From JBEBVQ01 sp037190845 (lineage in GTDB: Bacteria > Bacteroidota > Bacteroidia > Chitinophagales > Chitinophagaceae): a stretch of 64,000 nt of DNA. The notes below the pieces were generated by a model. The model was given only the letters and a program-made list of their open reading frames with translations. It ran no database searches and was not told the DNA's origin. Each line of letters begins with the position of its first letter. Positions within the stretch are counted from its first letter, which is position 1. Below, piece by piece: positions 41,041-51,218 of the stretch. The position numbers and the translations under genes were made by a program. Location of the stretch: positions 62,001 through 126,000 of the forward strand of contig JBBCJI010000021.1 in the NCBI GenBank assembly GCA_037190845.1. Direction: 5' to 3'.

Positions 41041-43020
41041 TTATGCTACGGGCACCGGGACTTCTGCATACACCGTAAGCCCGTTTTCGGAGCTGATAAA
41101 TTCCACTACTCCATTCAACGCTGCGATACGCTGCCGGATATGGTATAACCCGGTGCCTTTCTGCAACACGTCCGGGTCTTTAAAACCCTGGCCGTCATCT
41201 TCTACCGTCAGATCGAGCAGATCCAGCTGACAGTTTATCTGCACCAGGATATTAGCAGCATTGGCATATTTCAATGCATTCTGTACCAGCTCCTGGATCA
41301 TACGATATACGGAAAGCGCTACTTGCGGCTCCAGCGACGGGCACACACCGGAGCTCATGAAATGGATACGCGTTGCATATTCGTTATCCATTTTATTACA
41401 AAAGTCCTCCAGCGATTTCAGCAATCCGCTTTTTATAACCGTCTCAGGCATCAGGTTATGCGCTGTTTTACGCAAATCCTGCATGGTTTCATCAAGATAT
41501 TTAAACCCCTGCTCAAAAGCCTTTTTATCCGGCTGGTCTTGCTGGAGCAGGCTGCTGAATGTAAGCTTTACTGCCGTAAGCTGACTTACAATCCCATCAT
41601 GAAGCTCATGAGCAATACGGCTGCGCTCCTGCTCCTCTCCTTCCATTACAGCATTAAGGCGTTTTATTTCCTGATCCTTTTCAAGAGACTTAATGCGCTC
41701 ATTATGGATCCGCTGCCGGTATCTGTAGCGAGCAAAGACAAGCACACCGATCATGCATACAGCCCCGGCAACGCCCCAAAGAATAAACCTCGTTTGCTGT
41801 AGTTTTTGTTCTTTTTGTGACAGGAGCAATCGTTGCGAAGTAAGCTCAAGATCTTTCTCCGAGGTGCGATAGCGCACATCAAGCTCATTGATGATACGCT
41901 GATTTTCAACTTTATCGATACTGTCATTCAGATCCATATACCGCTCCAGGCTCTGAAGCGACTGCTGATAGGCTCCCGATTCGGAGTAGGCTACCGCCAG
42001 CATCTTGTATGCAAGCGCTTTCTGTTCAAGCGCATCGGACTGCTCAGCCGCAGCAAGCGCCTTCATCGCGTAATGTAATGTTTGCTTATAATCATGACGG
42101 ATGAGGTATACTTTAGCCAGGTAGAAATAAATAGCCGGGGTCGATGCATCACCTTTGTCTGTAAGGCCTTTTTTCAGAAAGTATTCTGCCGAATCCAGCA
42201 TACCGGTGCTGGTATACATATTGCCCATATTGACCAGCACGTTCCGGAGCATATGTACATTGCCCGACTTCTCTGCGAGGCTTATTGCCCTGCGATAATA
42301 GATCATTGAAGAATCATACTGCTTCATGCGGTCGTAGGAAAGCGCCGTCAGGTTTTCCACCGCGATCATTTGATAAGACAATGTATCGCCTCCCCAGCCG
42401 ATTGCACGGGCTTTTTCCAGATAATGCAACGCCCGCCGGGGCGTTCCCTCCTTATGCCATATCGCAGCAATATTGGTGTATATCAATACAAGCTGGCCGG
42501 AGTCGACATCAGGAGCTGTGCGTAATTCAGACAATGCATAATCAAGATACTGGTAGGCAAGTGCAAACTTTCCCTGCCGGACCCGCAGATTGCTGGCATT
42601 ATTATACCAGTTGACCAACAGCACGTTTTTCTTCCCTCCTGCCATAAAACAGTATGGCCATGCCGACTGCAACGCCCGGGCAGCCTCCGAAAACTTACCC
42701 TCAGCAGTGAACACACCGGCAAGGCCGATAAGGGCATGGGCTACGCCGCCGGCGAACTGTTTTTCCCGGCTGTATGCCAGCGCTTCCTGCAGCAGCCTGA
42801 CTGCGCCTTCATGAGACACATGCCGTACAACCTCCGAACTGTCGAATAACTTCTTTAGATAGGCGCTGTCTGCAACAGATAATTGTGTAGATATAGACGG
42901 ACTTTCAGGATTATATTTCAGGGCTGTTTCCTGCGCATAAACTTTAAAAACCGGGACGCATGACACAATCATTATGACCATTGCCATACGCACCAATACA
43001 TTTATGCTTACATATCTCAT
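41041..43020 (-). CDS. TPR-containing sensor histidine kinase, HisKA_3 type (locus 2)
   Basis: 659 residues with the same layout as the kinase at 22317. Signal peptide 1-30 (ending VYAQ), periplasmic TPR-like helices from about 90 to 370 (ALIGLAGVFTAEGKFSEAA, VNMGNMYTSTGMLDSAEYFL), one membrane helix (411-431), a coiled linker, the HisKA_3 box EEQERSRIAHELHDGI with His474, and a HATPase domain (ELVQNALKYA, EDDGQGFKD, GTGLYHIRQRI). Its partner regulator follows at 40974. It lies directly downstream of the four-gene surface-protein operon, after a terminator. Confidence 0.92.
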   Translation of the reverse strand: MRYVSINVLVRMAMVIMIVSCVPVFKVYAQETALKYNPESPSISTQLSVADSAYLKKLFDSSEVVRHVSHEGAVRLLQEALAYSREKQFAGGVAHALIGLAGVFTAEGKFSEAARALQSAWPYCFMAGGKKNVLLVNWYNNASNLRVRQGKFALAYQYLDYALSELRTAPDVDSGQLVLIYTNIAAIWHKEGTPRRALHYLEKARAIGWGGDTLSYQMIAVENLTALSYDRMKQYDSSMIYYRRAISLAEKSGNVHMLRNVLVNMGNMYTSTGMLDSAEYFLKKGLTDKGDASTPAIYFYLAKVYLIRHDYKQTLHYAMKALAAAEQSDALEQKALAYKMLAVAYSESGAYQQSLQSLERYMDLNDSIDKVENQRIINELDVRYRTSEKDLELTSQRLLLSQKEQKLQQTRFILWGVAGAVCMIGVLVFARYRYRQRIHNERIKSLEKDQEIKRLNAVMEGEEQERSRIAHELHDGIVSQLTAVKLTFSSLLQQDQPDKKAFEQGFKYLDETMQDLRKTAHNLMPETVIKSGLLKSLEDFCNKMDNEYATRIHFMSSGVCPSLEPQVALSVYRMIQELVQNALKYANAANILVQINCQLDLLDLTVEDDGQGFKDPDVLQKGTGLYHIRQRIAALNGVVEFISSENGLTVYAEVPVPVA

Positions 43021-43220
43021 AGCATGGCAGTCATTACGGCGCCGGCATTATTGTGCCGTAAGCATTACCCCATAAATTTATTATCAGACAAAAATTTCCG
43101 AAACGGCTGGACCAGATAATCATTTACCATGAACTTATCAGGGAACAGATTCCTAAACAATAATACACATTTCTTTGGAAAATGGAAACGTAAAGGACGA
43201 TTTTGAAACACATATAAAAT

Positions 43221-43259
43221 TCGAAGGGTCGTACCCGCTAACGGAGAACGACCCTTCGA
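43221..43259 (-). terminator. Terminator of the CHU_C/RCC1 operon
   Basis: A perfect 12-bp stem (TCGAAGGGTCGT with ACGACCCTTCGA), loop 15 nt, then ATTTTATAT on the minus strand. It is 16 bp beyond the stop of the last RCC1 gene and separates the operon from the TPR kinase gene. Confidence 0.85.
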
Positions 43260-43275
43260 TTGAGACAAAAAAATA

Positions 43276-45645
43276 TTACTGTACTGAGCGCGTAAAACGC
43301 ACATTTTTCACAAATATCCCTTTTTTATCTGTCAGCTTAAGGATATAAACACCCGGAGCCAGACCGGAGACATCGATACCTCCGTTAACTTCAGTCACAG
43401 TCCGAAGCAACTTTCCGTCCATACCAAATACGGATGCAGTTAAAGGCAGCGACGCAGTAACATACAGGCGGTCAGAAACAGGATTCGGGAATACCTTTAC
43501 TGAAGCTGCTGCGTCCTGATAGCTGCCAACAAGGTTTTCTGCTTCCCTGAGTGTTCTGAAAGAAACCGTATCCCAGCCTGAATAATTATTATTCCCGCAG
43601 TAGGTACGGAAATGCACATAATACAGCACACCCTCGTCCAGCACGGCTCCGGTATTATAAGATGTACCTGCAGGTTGATCAGGGGCAGAACCCGGTTCCT
43701 TTGTGGCTGCCTGATCTACGGCAATTTCATAATGTTCAGCGAGACTTACTGCATTCCAGGTAACTTCTGCACTGTTGGCGGTAATGTTTCCAACCGCAAG
43801 CCCGCCAGGAAATGCGCACAATGGCAATGTACGGAATGAGATTGTGTCCCAGTCAGAATAGTCTCCGTTGGTACAATAGGTTCTGACATGCGCGTAATAC
43901 GTCTGGGCATAATTAAGCACAGCTCCGGAATGGAACAGCTCGTCCGTTGTCTGGAATGCAACGCCGGGAGGAGTCAGTGTAGCAGACTGGTCGATAACGA
44001 CCTCATATTCCTGCACACTATCGGCCCGTTGCCAGTTCAATACCACGCTGTCCGGGCCTACCTGCACAACGCTCAGCCCGCGGGGCTCACGACATTGGAA
44101 CGGCGCCACGAAAGAGATGGTATCCCAGTCTGAAAAATTACCGTATCCGCAGTCTGTACGGAAATGCACATAAAATGTATCGAAAGCGGAAAGAATGTTG
44201 CCTGAATCGTACACCGTATCTGTAGTAACAACAGGAGTGCCTAAAGGCTCCGGCATAGCCGACTTATCTATTGCTATCTGGTAGCTGGCGGCTCCCCCGA
44301 TCTTGTTCCATTTGATCTCTGCATTTTTATCCAGCCTGCTCACCACAGGTACAGGCTTGTTACATTCATAATACCACAATCCGGACGCCAGCACATGGCC
44401 TGTATGTATAGCAATACTCATTCCTTCCAATGTCACAAAACGGTAAGGCAACTGGTATCGGTTAGCTGTAGAGGTGTTAGATACTCCGTCACCGGTAGTT
44501 CCGTACAGATTATTTCCCCAGGTCCATACAGTACCATCTTCTCTTACGGCAACAGCATTATCGTATCCGGCAGATACCTTTACCCATTTACCATTACTTC
44601 CATCGTCAATCAGAGCAGGGCTTGTTTGTGATGAAGTATTACCATTCCCTAGCCTGTAATTGCTTCCGCCTCCCCAGGCCCACAGGCTACCGTCTACCTG
44701 GATGCCAAGCGCATGCACATGTCCTGCAGATACATAACTCCATTTCGCTGAACCGATCTGGACGGGCGTCCTCTGATCGGTCGTCGCACCATTGCCAACC
44801 TGCCCCTGAGAGTTCCACCCCCATCCCCAGAGTGTACTATCCTCCCGGATAAACAGCGTGTGTCCCTGTATCCCCACAGAAACCATTAGTCCTTTCATTA
44901 CATTGTCTCCCGCATCCTTAATGCGTTTAGGCTGATTAGACGCAGTCGTAGTATTATCCCCGAGGGTGTAATTGTTGTTACTTCCCCACATATACAGCGA
45001 CCCATCATTCAATATAGCTGCACTTCCGTTACGATAAAAATAACCAAAACCAGACCATGCCTCCATGCCCCAGGCAACCACATCCCTGCATTTAGAGCCG
45101 GGAGCAATTTGCTTAGGTGTAGTGGACATTACCGAACCACCATCTCCAAGCTGAAATTCTGTGTTCCGCCCCCATGCCCATACACTGCTGTCTTCTTTCA
45201 AGGCGATACAATGCGTATGCGCCGCCGACACCTTCCACCATTTACCATTCAAACCGCTGTCTACCAGTGTAGGAACAGTCAAAACAGTAGAAGTAGTCCA
45301 TTCATCCCGTCCCAGTTGTCTGAAATTATTCCGCCCCCACGCCCAAAGGCTGCCGTTTTCTTTTATTCCAACGGAAAATTCTGCACCGGCAGATATTGTC
45401 ACAAACTTGCCGCCATAACCTGTATCCGTATAAACATCCGTCGGGGTTGCAACAATATTCGATCCGCTGTTCCCATTTCCCAAACGTCCGTAATATTCCC
45501 AACCCCATCCCTTAAGGCTGTAGCTCTGTGCGCCCCCTTCATATGCAACCAGGGACACAGCCAGAAACGCGCCGGCCGTTCCCGCCATACGGGCCCTGCC
45601 CATACGTTGTAACCATGTTTTTACAAGTGTTGATCTTTTGTTCAT
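43276..45645 (-). CDS. Secreted RCC1-repeat protein with FnIII domains and T9SS type A tail (copy B)
   Basis: 789 residues. A signal peptide of about 40 residues ends near EGGAQS. Residues 45-400 hold about seven RCC1-type blades (GSLWAWGRNNFRQLG, SSVWAWGRNTEFQLGDG, STLWGWGWNSQGQVGNG), forming a predicted seven-bladed propeller. Three FnIII-like modules follow, each with WDTISF and a Y(Y/F)xHxRTxC core. The last 75 residues are a type A sorting domain (VFPNPVSDRLYVTAS, GVYILKLTD). Last gene of the four-gene operon; paralogue of the gene at 48802. Predicted cell-surface binding protein; ligand unknown. Confidence 0.88.
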   Translation of the reverse strand: MNKRSTLVKTWLQRMGRARMAGTAGAFLAVSLVAYEGGAQSYSLKGWGWEYYGRLGNGNSGSNIVATPTDVYTDTGYGGKFVTISAGAEFSVGIKENGSLWAWGRNNFRQLGRDEWTTSTVLTVPTLVDSGLNGKWWKVSAAHTHCIALKEDSSVWAWGRNTEFQLGDGGSVMSTTPKQIAPGSKCRDVVAWGMEAWSGFGYFYRNGSAAILNDGSLYMWGSNNNYTLGDNTTTASNQPKRIKDAGDNVMKGLMVSVGIQGHTLFIREDSTLWGWGWNSQGQVGNGATTDQRTPVQIGSAKWSYVSAGHVHALGIQVDGSLWAWGGGSNYRLGNGNTSSQTSPALIDDGSNGKWVKVSAGYDNAVAVREDGTVWTWGNNLYGTTGDGVSNTSTANRYQLPYRFVTLEGMSIAIHTGHVLASGLWYYECNKPVPVVSRLDKNAEIKWNKIGGAASYQIAIDKSAMPEPLGTPVVTTDTVYDSGNILSAFDTFYVHFRTDCGYGNFSDWDTISFVAPFQCREPRGLSVVQVGPDSVVLNWQRADSVQEYEVVIDQSATLTPPGVAFQTTDELFHSGAVLNYAQTYYAHVRTYCTNGDYSDWDTISFRTLPLCAFPGGLAVGNITANSAEVTWNAVSLAEHYEIAVDQAATKEPGSAPDQPAGTSYNTGAVLDEGVLYYVHFRTYCGNNNYSGWDTVSFRTLREAENLVGSYQDAAASVKVFPNPVSDRLYVTASLPLTASVFGMDGKLLRTVTEVNGGIDVSGLAPGVYILKLTDKKGIFVKNVRFTRSVQ

Positions 45646-45805
45646 AAAACAATCAAATTTAAAAGTGAATACACACCAACGCTATTTCATTTTCTGCATA
45701 GTGCTAAAACAAAAGTATCCGTAACGAAAGCTCAAAGCATCGGGGGTTTTGCGTATTTTTATTTTTTCTTTTCTACGTATAACTACCGACAATATGCAGG
45801 AAACT

Positions 45806-48751
45806 TTAGCGCAGGAGAGTAATATTTCCCTGTTTATACAATACCTTTCCGCCGGGTGAAATTGCCTCTATGAAATATACATACACACCCTGAGGTTGCT
45901 CTTTGTCCCGAAGCCTGCCGTCCCATCCTTCACGGATATCTGTTGTTTCAAATACTTTCTCTCCCCATCTGTTGAATATTTTAAAGGCTTTCAGTTGTAC
46001 GGCACCTCTGTACACTGGCCGCAGCACACCATTGTAATGACTACCCGGGATAAATGCATTAGGCAGATCGAGCAGTGCTTCTGCCACAAAAACATCAATA
46101 CTGTCCCGGGTAACACAACCGCGATCCGTTTCCCCGGTGACGAAATAACGGGTATTACCTGCCGGATCCACACGGGGATTGGCCCGCCTGTGATCCGACA
46201 AACCTTCCGGCGGGAACCATTCAAAATACAGACAGTTGCCACGTGGGTCCAGGTAGCGTTCTTCCCCTTCATATATCGTTATCGAGTCGGGCATGGATAT
46301 CAATGCTGCAGGATATACATGAACAGTTACGGCCTGTGTGTCCAGGCAATTCATGATATCTTCCGCATAAACCACATAAGTAGTAGTGCTGAGCGGGTAT
46401 ACAAAAGGTTCGGCGCTCAGAGAATCGCTGATCCATACGCCCGGTCGCCACACCTGTCCTACCCTGTTGCCGGATACAAACAGTTGTACAGTATCACCCG
46501 GGCATATTCCCGTGTCTGCCGATACCGTAGTGACACCGGCTACTTCAATCAGCATTTCATCTATCCCGGTACATCCGGCAGACGTACTTACCCGCAGCGA
46601 AAGATTCGTAGTTCGCTGTGCATTAAACAGCGGATCAGGCCCGTCACTTCCTGCAATTAATGTTCCTGCCGGGTCCCATTCATAACTATACCCACCGAAG
46701 TTCCCCGGTTGTACATCTGCCACCACCTGCCAGACTTCACCCCGGCATAACAGCGTGTCCTCCGGTAAAGACACCACAGGTACAGGCTGAACTTCTATGG
46801 AGAAAGAAGCTACGCTGTCTCTGCAACCTGCAAAGGAGGCAGTCACTGTATAGCGGGCGGAAGAAGAGGGTGTAATGACCGGCTCTTTTATGACACTGTC
46901 TGATACATCGCCCGCAGGACGCCATACATAGCTATAACGGTCATCGCCTGTCAGCCGGACCTGCACCGCATCACCCGCGCAAATGGCGGTATCCGCATTG
47001 TGCAGGCGGAAACCCGGCAATACCGTCACCCGGACGGAATCATAGCTGACACATCCTGCATTACGGCCGGTAACCTGAACCCTGTACGTTATATCACCTG
47101 CCGGACGCGCTACGGGATCCCGAAGCGCCGGGTTATCCAGAGTTGCAGCCGGGCTCCAGCTCACTGTGTAATTTTCGCCGGGAACAGTGTTGATATCCAC
47201 ACCCAACCGGATCGGGTGATTCACACAAATTATGGTATCAGGTATAGTACTGATATCCGGAGCCGGCAATACGGTAACCGTCACCGTGTCGGTATGCTTC
47301 CGGCATATCCTGTTATCGGCTGTGGCGATATACCGGGTCGTAATACCCGGGCGTGCCCAGGGATCTGTACAGGTAAGACAGGACAATGAAGACACCGCAT
47401 CTCCTCCCGGCAGCACATCCCAGGTAAAGGACGGCCAGCCGCTGACATGCAGTTGTATCGAATCGCCCGGACACAGAACTCCGGCTCCCCACGCCCTGGT
47501 AGACGGATTGACATAGACAGGGAAAGTATATGCACTGGTAAGGTGAGTGCCGGGCGGACGGCAGGCAGAATCTTTCATCAGAAACACAACCACCTTAAGC
47601 CCCGTATCATTAGCGCCGGGTGTCCAACGGAAACACGCCCGGACAGAATCTGTACTCAGATTCGAATAGGTGACAGACGCACCGGGAAGCGACAGACCAT
47701 GATTGTCTGTGACGACCACCTTGGCTGAGGGATCGGATGGCGTCCTGAAATCAATACACACTTCCATCGGCGTTTCCTCGCAACCCTCTACCCGATTATT
47801 CGCGATCATACTCCCAGCCATACCGGCCGTGTCAATAGATGTAATAATATCGGGGGCATTGGCACAGGGGATTATATTGAGCTGAATATCGCGCATCACC
47901 GATCCTATCTCCACCCCATTCCTGTACTCCTTTACGCGAAGCGTTACCACCGCCGTTTGTATCTGCTGTGGTGTAAAACTTATATGTCCGGTAGTGTTAT
48001 CGAGCCTGTATGTATAGTTAGTAGCAAACGGATTATCAGGCATATCATACCCACAGCAATATGGGATGTTAATAGGCCTCGCAAAAATGCATTCAATTGA
48101 CGGGTAGTTAAACAGCCCCCATGATGGCTGAATATGCTCGAACCGCAACAGGTCACCATCAATGTCAACAACACCATTGTTGAAGGTATAAGGCTTGAAT
48201 ATGCAGACATATGGGACAGGCCGTACAGAGAAGCTCGGCGATGAATTCCCCTGAGCTACCTCATTGTTCAGCGTGGCTTCCAGATACATCGGGTGATTGG
48301 GTGGGATGTAATAAATAGAGTTGACAAGATTTCCTATCCCGACATTCCGTGCAACTACATTGGTAAAGAAAGTCCACTTCCGGCACCTGGTGGGTAATGT
48401 CACATACCCTTCATAGATGTACTCCTCATAACCCGGGTACGAAGACATAGGGTCTTTGCACTTTGTAGGGAAATCGGGACAGCCCGGATAAACTTCTACA
48501 CCCACGGGATTTTTGAGGTGCAATAGCAGGTTACCCCTTAAATAGTCACACTCATTGGTGTAACATACCGGCATAATATCGCCTACCTGCACCCCCGAAC
48601 AATCCCGGTACAGTTTCATAATGATTTTATAAGTGGAGTCACTGACCCACTCGTACAGCAATTCTCCCCCTGCACTATGCGAGGCTGAGGCGTGCTGAGA
48701 TTGAATCAGCGTTAGCAGGGAAATCAGAAATACTAATAATAATTTGCGCAT
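45806..48751 (-). CDS. Giant secreted CHU_C protein (copy B)
   Basis: 981 residues. Signal peptide 1-24 (LLLVFLISLLTLIQSQHASA). The N-terminal region contains a recurrent Bacteroidota motif: HSAGGELLYEW, then KLYRDCSGVQVGD, CPDFPTKCKDP, GYEEYIYEGYVTLPTRC. Cadherin/PKD-like strands follow, then four or more Ig-like modules of about 85 residues with CAGDAVQVRL, CPGDSIQLHVSG and CPGDTVQLFVSG starts. The CHU_C tail is LDLPNAFIPGSHYNG, FNRWGEKVFET, GWDGRLRD, with the usual SPNGDG loop altered to IPGSHYNG. Predicted T9SS export with type B processing. Confidence 0.86.
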   Translation of the reverse strand: MRKLLLVFLISLLTLIQSQHASASHSAGGELLYEWVSDSTYKIIMKLYRDCSGVQVGDIMPVCYTNECDYLRGNLLLHLKNPVGVEVYPGCPDFPTKCKDPMSSYPGYEEYIYEGYVTLPTRCRKWTFFTNVVARNVGIGNLVNSIYYIPPNHPMYLEATLNNEVAQGNSSPSFSVRPVPYVCIFKPYTFNNGVVDIDGDLLRFEHIQPSWGLFNYPSIECIFARPINIPYCCGYDMPDNPFATNYTYRLDNTTGHISFTPQQIQTAVVTLRVKEYRNGVEIGSVMRDIQLNIIPCANAPDIITSIDTAGMAGSMIANNRVEGCEETPMEVCIDFRTPSDPSAKVVVTDNHGLSLPGASVTYSNLSTDSVRACFRWTPGANDTGLKVVVFLMKDSACRPPGTHLTSAYTFPVYVNPSTRAWGAGVLCPGDSIQLHVSGWPSFTWDVLPGGDAVSSLSCLTCTDPWARPGITTRYIATADNRICRKHTDTVTVTVLPAPDISTIPDTIICVNHPIRLGVDINTVPGENYTVSWSPAATLDNPALRDPVARPAGDITYRVQVTGRNAGCVSYDSVRVTVLPGFRLHNADTAICAGDAVQVRLTGDDRYSYVWRPAGDVSDSVIKEPVITPSSSARYTVTASFAGCRDSVASFSIEVQPVPVVSLPEDTLLCRGEVWQVVADVQPGNFGGYSYEWDPAGTLIAGSDGPDPLFNAQRTTNLSLRVSTSAGCTGIDEMLIEVAGVTTVSADTGICPGDTVQLFVSGNRVGQVWRPGVWISDSLSAEPFVYPLSTTTYVVYAEDIMNCLDTQAVTVHVYPAALISMPDSITIYEGEERYLDPRGNCLYFEWFPPEGLSDHRRANPRVDPAGNTRYFVTGETDRGCVTRDSIDVFVAEALLDLPNAFIPGSHYNGVLRPVYRGAVQLKAFKIFNRWGEKVFETTDIREGWDGRLRDKEQPQGVYVYFIEAISPGGKVLYKQGNITLLR

Positions 48752-48801
48752 GTTGTCCGACCCTATTTCATACTAACCAACAGGTAATCGCAGATAACCG
48801 G

Positions 48802-51180
48802 TTACCTGCCTGCAGTCGCTTTTATAAATCTTTTTGTTGCTATTACCTGCCCTCTCTCGCCCGCCAGGTGCACCAGATAAATTCCGTCGGGCAGATATGC
48901 TACCGGAATCCCTTGCTGTGGCTGATTGCAGGTCTGTAGCAGGCGTCCGTCCGGCGCATATATAGCAGCCATTGTAATTGCGGGTGACGAGATATACAGG
49001 AAGTCCTGTACAGGATTGGGATAAAGTACTACCTGATTTCCATCGGATGGATCGCCAGGCAGACCCGTACCAAAATGCCCTGCGCGGAAAGATAGTGTAT
49101 CCCAGGCCCCAAGCAGGCCACCCGGACAATCAGCCCTTAAGTGGACATAATACAGGTTGCCCTCAGTGAGATTGGTTGCGTGGTAGACGGTATCGAGGTG
49201 CATGATAGTGGCTACAGCAGGTGGCAGTGTAGCGCTGCTATCAATTGCTATGTGATAGGCTATGATATGGGATTGCTTCTGCCATGTAATCGTAGCGGTG
49301 GTTGCAGTTGCCTCGTGTAATTTTATTTGTATCGGATCCGCACATGATTCATACGTACGAAACGAGATCGTATCCCAGGGTGATACATTTGCCCCACCGC
49401 AACGGCTTCTCATATGTGCATAATACGTGGTAGACGGCTTCAGCAAATAAGAATAATAAAACGTATCCTGCGTAGTTGCCGTAGCGACTGCCGGCAAAAG
49501 CGTCGGCGATTCATCTATGGCAATTTCGTATACTGCGCCGGCACCGATAGAATTCCAGTAAATATCCGCTCCGTTACTCGTTACCATGTCTGCCCATAAA
49601 GCGGCTGGCTTGGGGCACGGCATCGCCGCATAGAAAGAGATAGTATCCCAGCGCGACACCTCACCGTTGCTGCAATTAGTACGGATATGTGCATAATACC
49701 TGGCTCCCGGGGTAAGCATGGTGGCGTTATAAAAAGTATCGGTCATGGTAGCCGGAGCACCGGCCGGTGCTGTGGTGGGCGACTGGTCCAGAGCGAACTC
49801 AAAATTATTTATACCCGGGAACCGATCCCATGATATTGTAGCGCTCGTAGGGCTGATGGCCGCGAGCTCCATCCGTGGCGCAAAGCAAAGCGGTACAGGC
49901 AACGCCCTGTCTGTAATCAGCATCGCATGTTTCGAAGACCATCCGGGCGCCAGGAATGCCCGGGTATGGTCTATGGTGCCCAAAACGGATATCTGTTGCG
50001 GAGACAGGCGGGGGCCACCGGTGGTACCATCACCCAAAATACCATTTGAATTATCTCCCCACGCCCAAACCGTACCATTATCTTTGATGCCGAGACTGAT
50101 GTTGTTTCCTGCTACCACCTGCACCCACTTACCATTTGCTCCGTTGTCAATAAGTTTGGGTTCGGTTACAGCATTAGTAGTGCCGTCTCCTACAGCTCCT
50201 GATCCATTAGCGCCCCATCCCCACAGACTTCCGTTTTCACGTATAGCAAGGACATAGTACGTGCCGGCAGCTACCTGTTGCCATTTACCTCCCTTGCTGA
50301 TATCAGTACCCGGATCTATACGTGTGGGCTCCTTCTTAAGCTGTCCGTCCGGGATGCCGAGCTGGTATTGTGCATTGCCCCCCCACCCCCACAGGCTTCC
50401 GGCGTTTGTGATCGCCACCACAAAATATTGCCCCATGGCAAACTGCTTCCAGCCGGTACCTGTAGGATCCTTTATTTCTACAGGATACATCACAGTCGCC
50501 TGGCTCCCGTTAGCGAATATGAATGAAGTGCCATACCCCCAGCCAAACAACTTCCCATCCAGGGTAAGCCCCATGCTGGATCCGGCGCTTACACCACCAA
50601 ATGAAGCAAAATCACCACATGCATCCACATCTATCCATCGTCTCCCCGAAACAGGATCTATCTGTACGGCAGATACAATGATGTCATCCGCGTTGGTATG
50701 TCCGTTCTGCACGGCAAGTGCGCTGCCCCAGGCCCACAAAGAACCATCTTCACGCACACCAACGGAATGATTATATCCGCCCACTGCTTTTCGCCAGCGG
50801 CCATACCTTCCCGCACCGGTATGGATCATCATCATATTCAGCACAGGAGTATATGACCGCTGTCCGTTTCCCAGCTGGGCCTGTATGTTGCTACCCCATC
50901 CCCATAAGGATCCGTCATCGCGAACAGCCAGTGAATAATTACCCCCTGAATGAACATAGGAATATCGCCCTCCGTTAAACGGAGCCGACTCTATGGTCAC
51001 CGGCAGCGACCGGTCGGTCGTGCTATTATCTCCCAGCTGACCGCCTTGGTTATCTCCCCAGCTCTTCAAAGCGTATTGACCATATGAAAGAGACACAACT
51101 GACGGTATCATTGCAATGGCCGCGACAACTATGACCATCTTTCCGGACAGCTTGTTGGCAACATGTATAACTGGCCTCAT
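48802..51180 (-). CDS. Secreted RCC1-repeat protein with FnIII domains and T9SS type A tail (copy A)
   Basis: 792 residues from the ATG at 51180 (a TTG two codons upstream is less likely). Signal region VIVVAAIAMIPSVVSLSYGQ. RCC1-type blades (SLWGWGSNIQAQLGNG, SLWGWGGNAQYQLG, TVWAWGDNSNGILGDG) form a predicted propeller at about 45-400. Three or more FnIII-like modules with WDTISF cores follow. The type A tail is LYPNPVQDFLYISSP and GIYLVHLAG, ending in a basic residue. Copy A follows the CHU_C copy A gene by 38 bp and precedes CHU_C copy B by 50 bp, so the genes are almost certainly cotranscribed. Confidence 0.88.
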   Translation of the reverse strand: MRPVIHVANKLSGKMVIVVAAIAMIPSVVSLSYGQYALKSWGDNQGGQLGDNSTTDRSLPVTIESAPFNGGRYSYVHSGGNYSLAVRDDGSLWGWGSNIQAQLGNGQRSYTPVLNMMMIHTGAGRYGRWRKAVGGYNHSVGVREDGSLWAWGSALAVQNGHTNADDIIVSAVQIDPVSGRRWIDVDACGDFASFGGVSAGSSMGLTLDGKLFGWGYGTSFIFANGSQATVMYPVEIKDPTGTGWKQFAMGQYFVVAITNAGSLWGWGGNAQYQLGIPDGQLKKEPTRIDPGTDISKGGKWQQVAAGTYYVLAIRENGSLWGWGANGSGAVGDGTTNAVTEPKLIDNGANGKWVQVVAGNNISLGIKDNGTVWAWGDNSNGILGDGTTGGPRLSPQQISVLGTIDHTRAFLAPGWSSKHAMLITDRALPVPLCFAPRMELAAISPTSATISWDRFPGINNFEFALDQSPTTAPAGAPATMTDTFYNATMLTPGARYYAHIRTNCSNGEVSRWDTISFYAAMPCPKPAALWADMVTSNGADIYWNSIGAGAVYEIAIDESPTLLPAVATATTQDTFYYSYLLKPSTTYYAHMRSRCGGANVSPWDTISFRTYESCADPIQIKLHEATATTATITWQKQSHIIAYHIAIDSSATLPPAVATIMHLDTVYHATNLTEGNLYYVHLRADCPGGLLGAWDTLSFRAGHFGTGLPGDPSDGNQVVLYPNPVQDFLYISSPAITMAAIYAPDGRLLQTCNQPQQGIPVAYLPDGIYLVHLAGERGQVIATKRFIKATAGR

Positions 51181-51218
51181 ATCCAAATCAATATTTTAAC
51201 AATTAACAAATCTTCATC

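Noticed and set aside
41323..41802. 159-codon plus-strand open frame
   Set aside because: Antisense to the kinase and HATPase domains of the 41041 histidine kinase; no independent signal.
45896..46660. 254-codon plus-strand open frame
   Set aside because: Antisense to the CHU_C copy B gene; composition is that of a shadow and no domain is visible.
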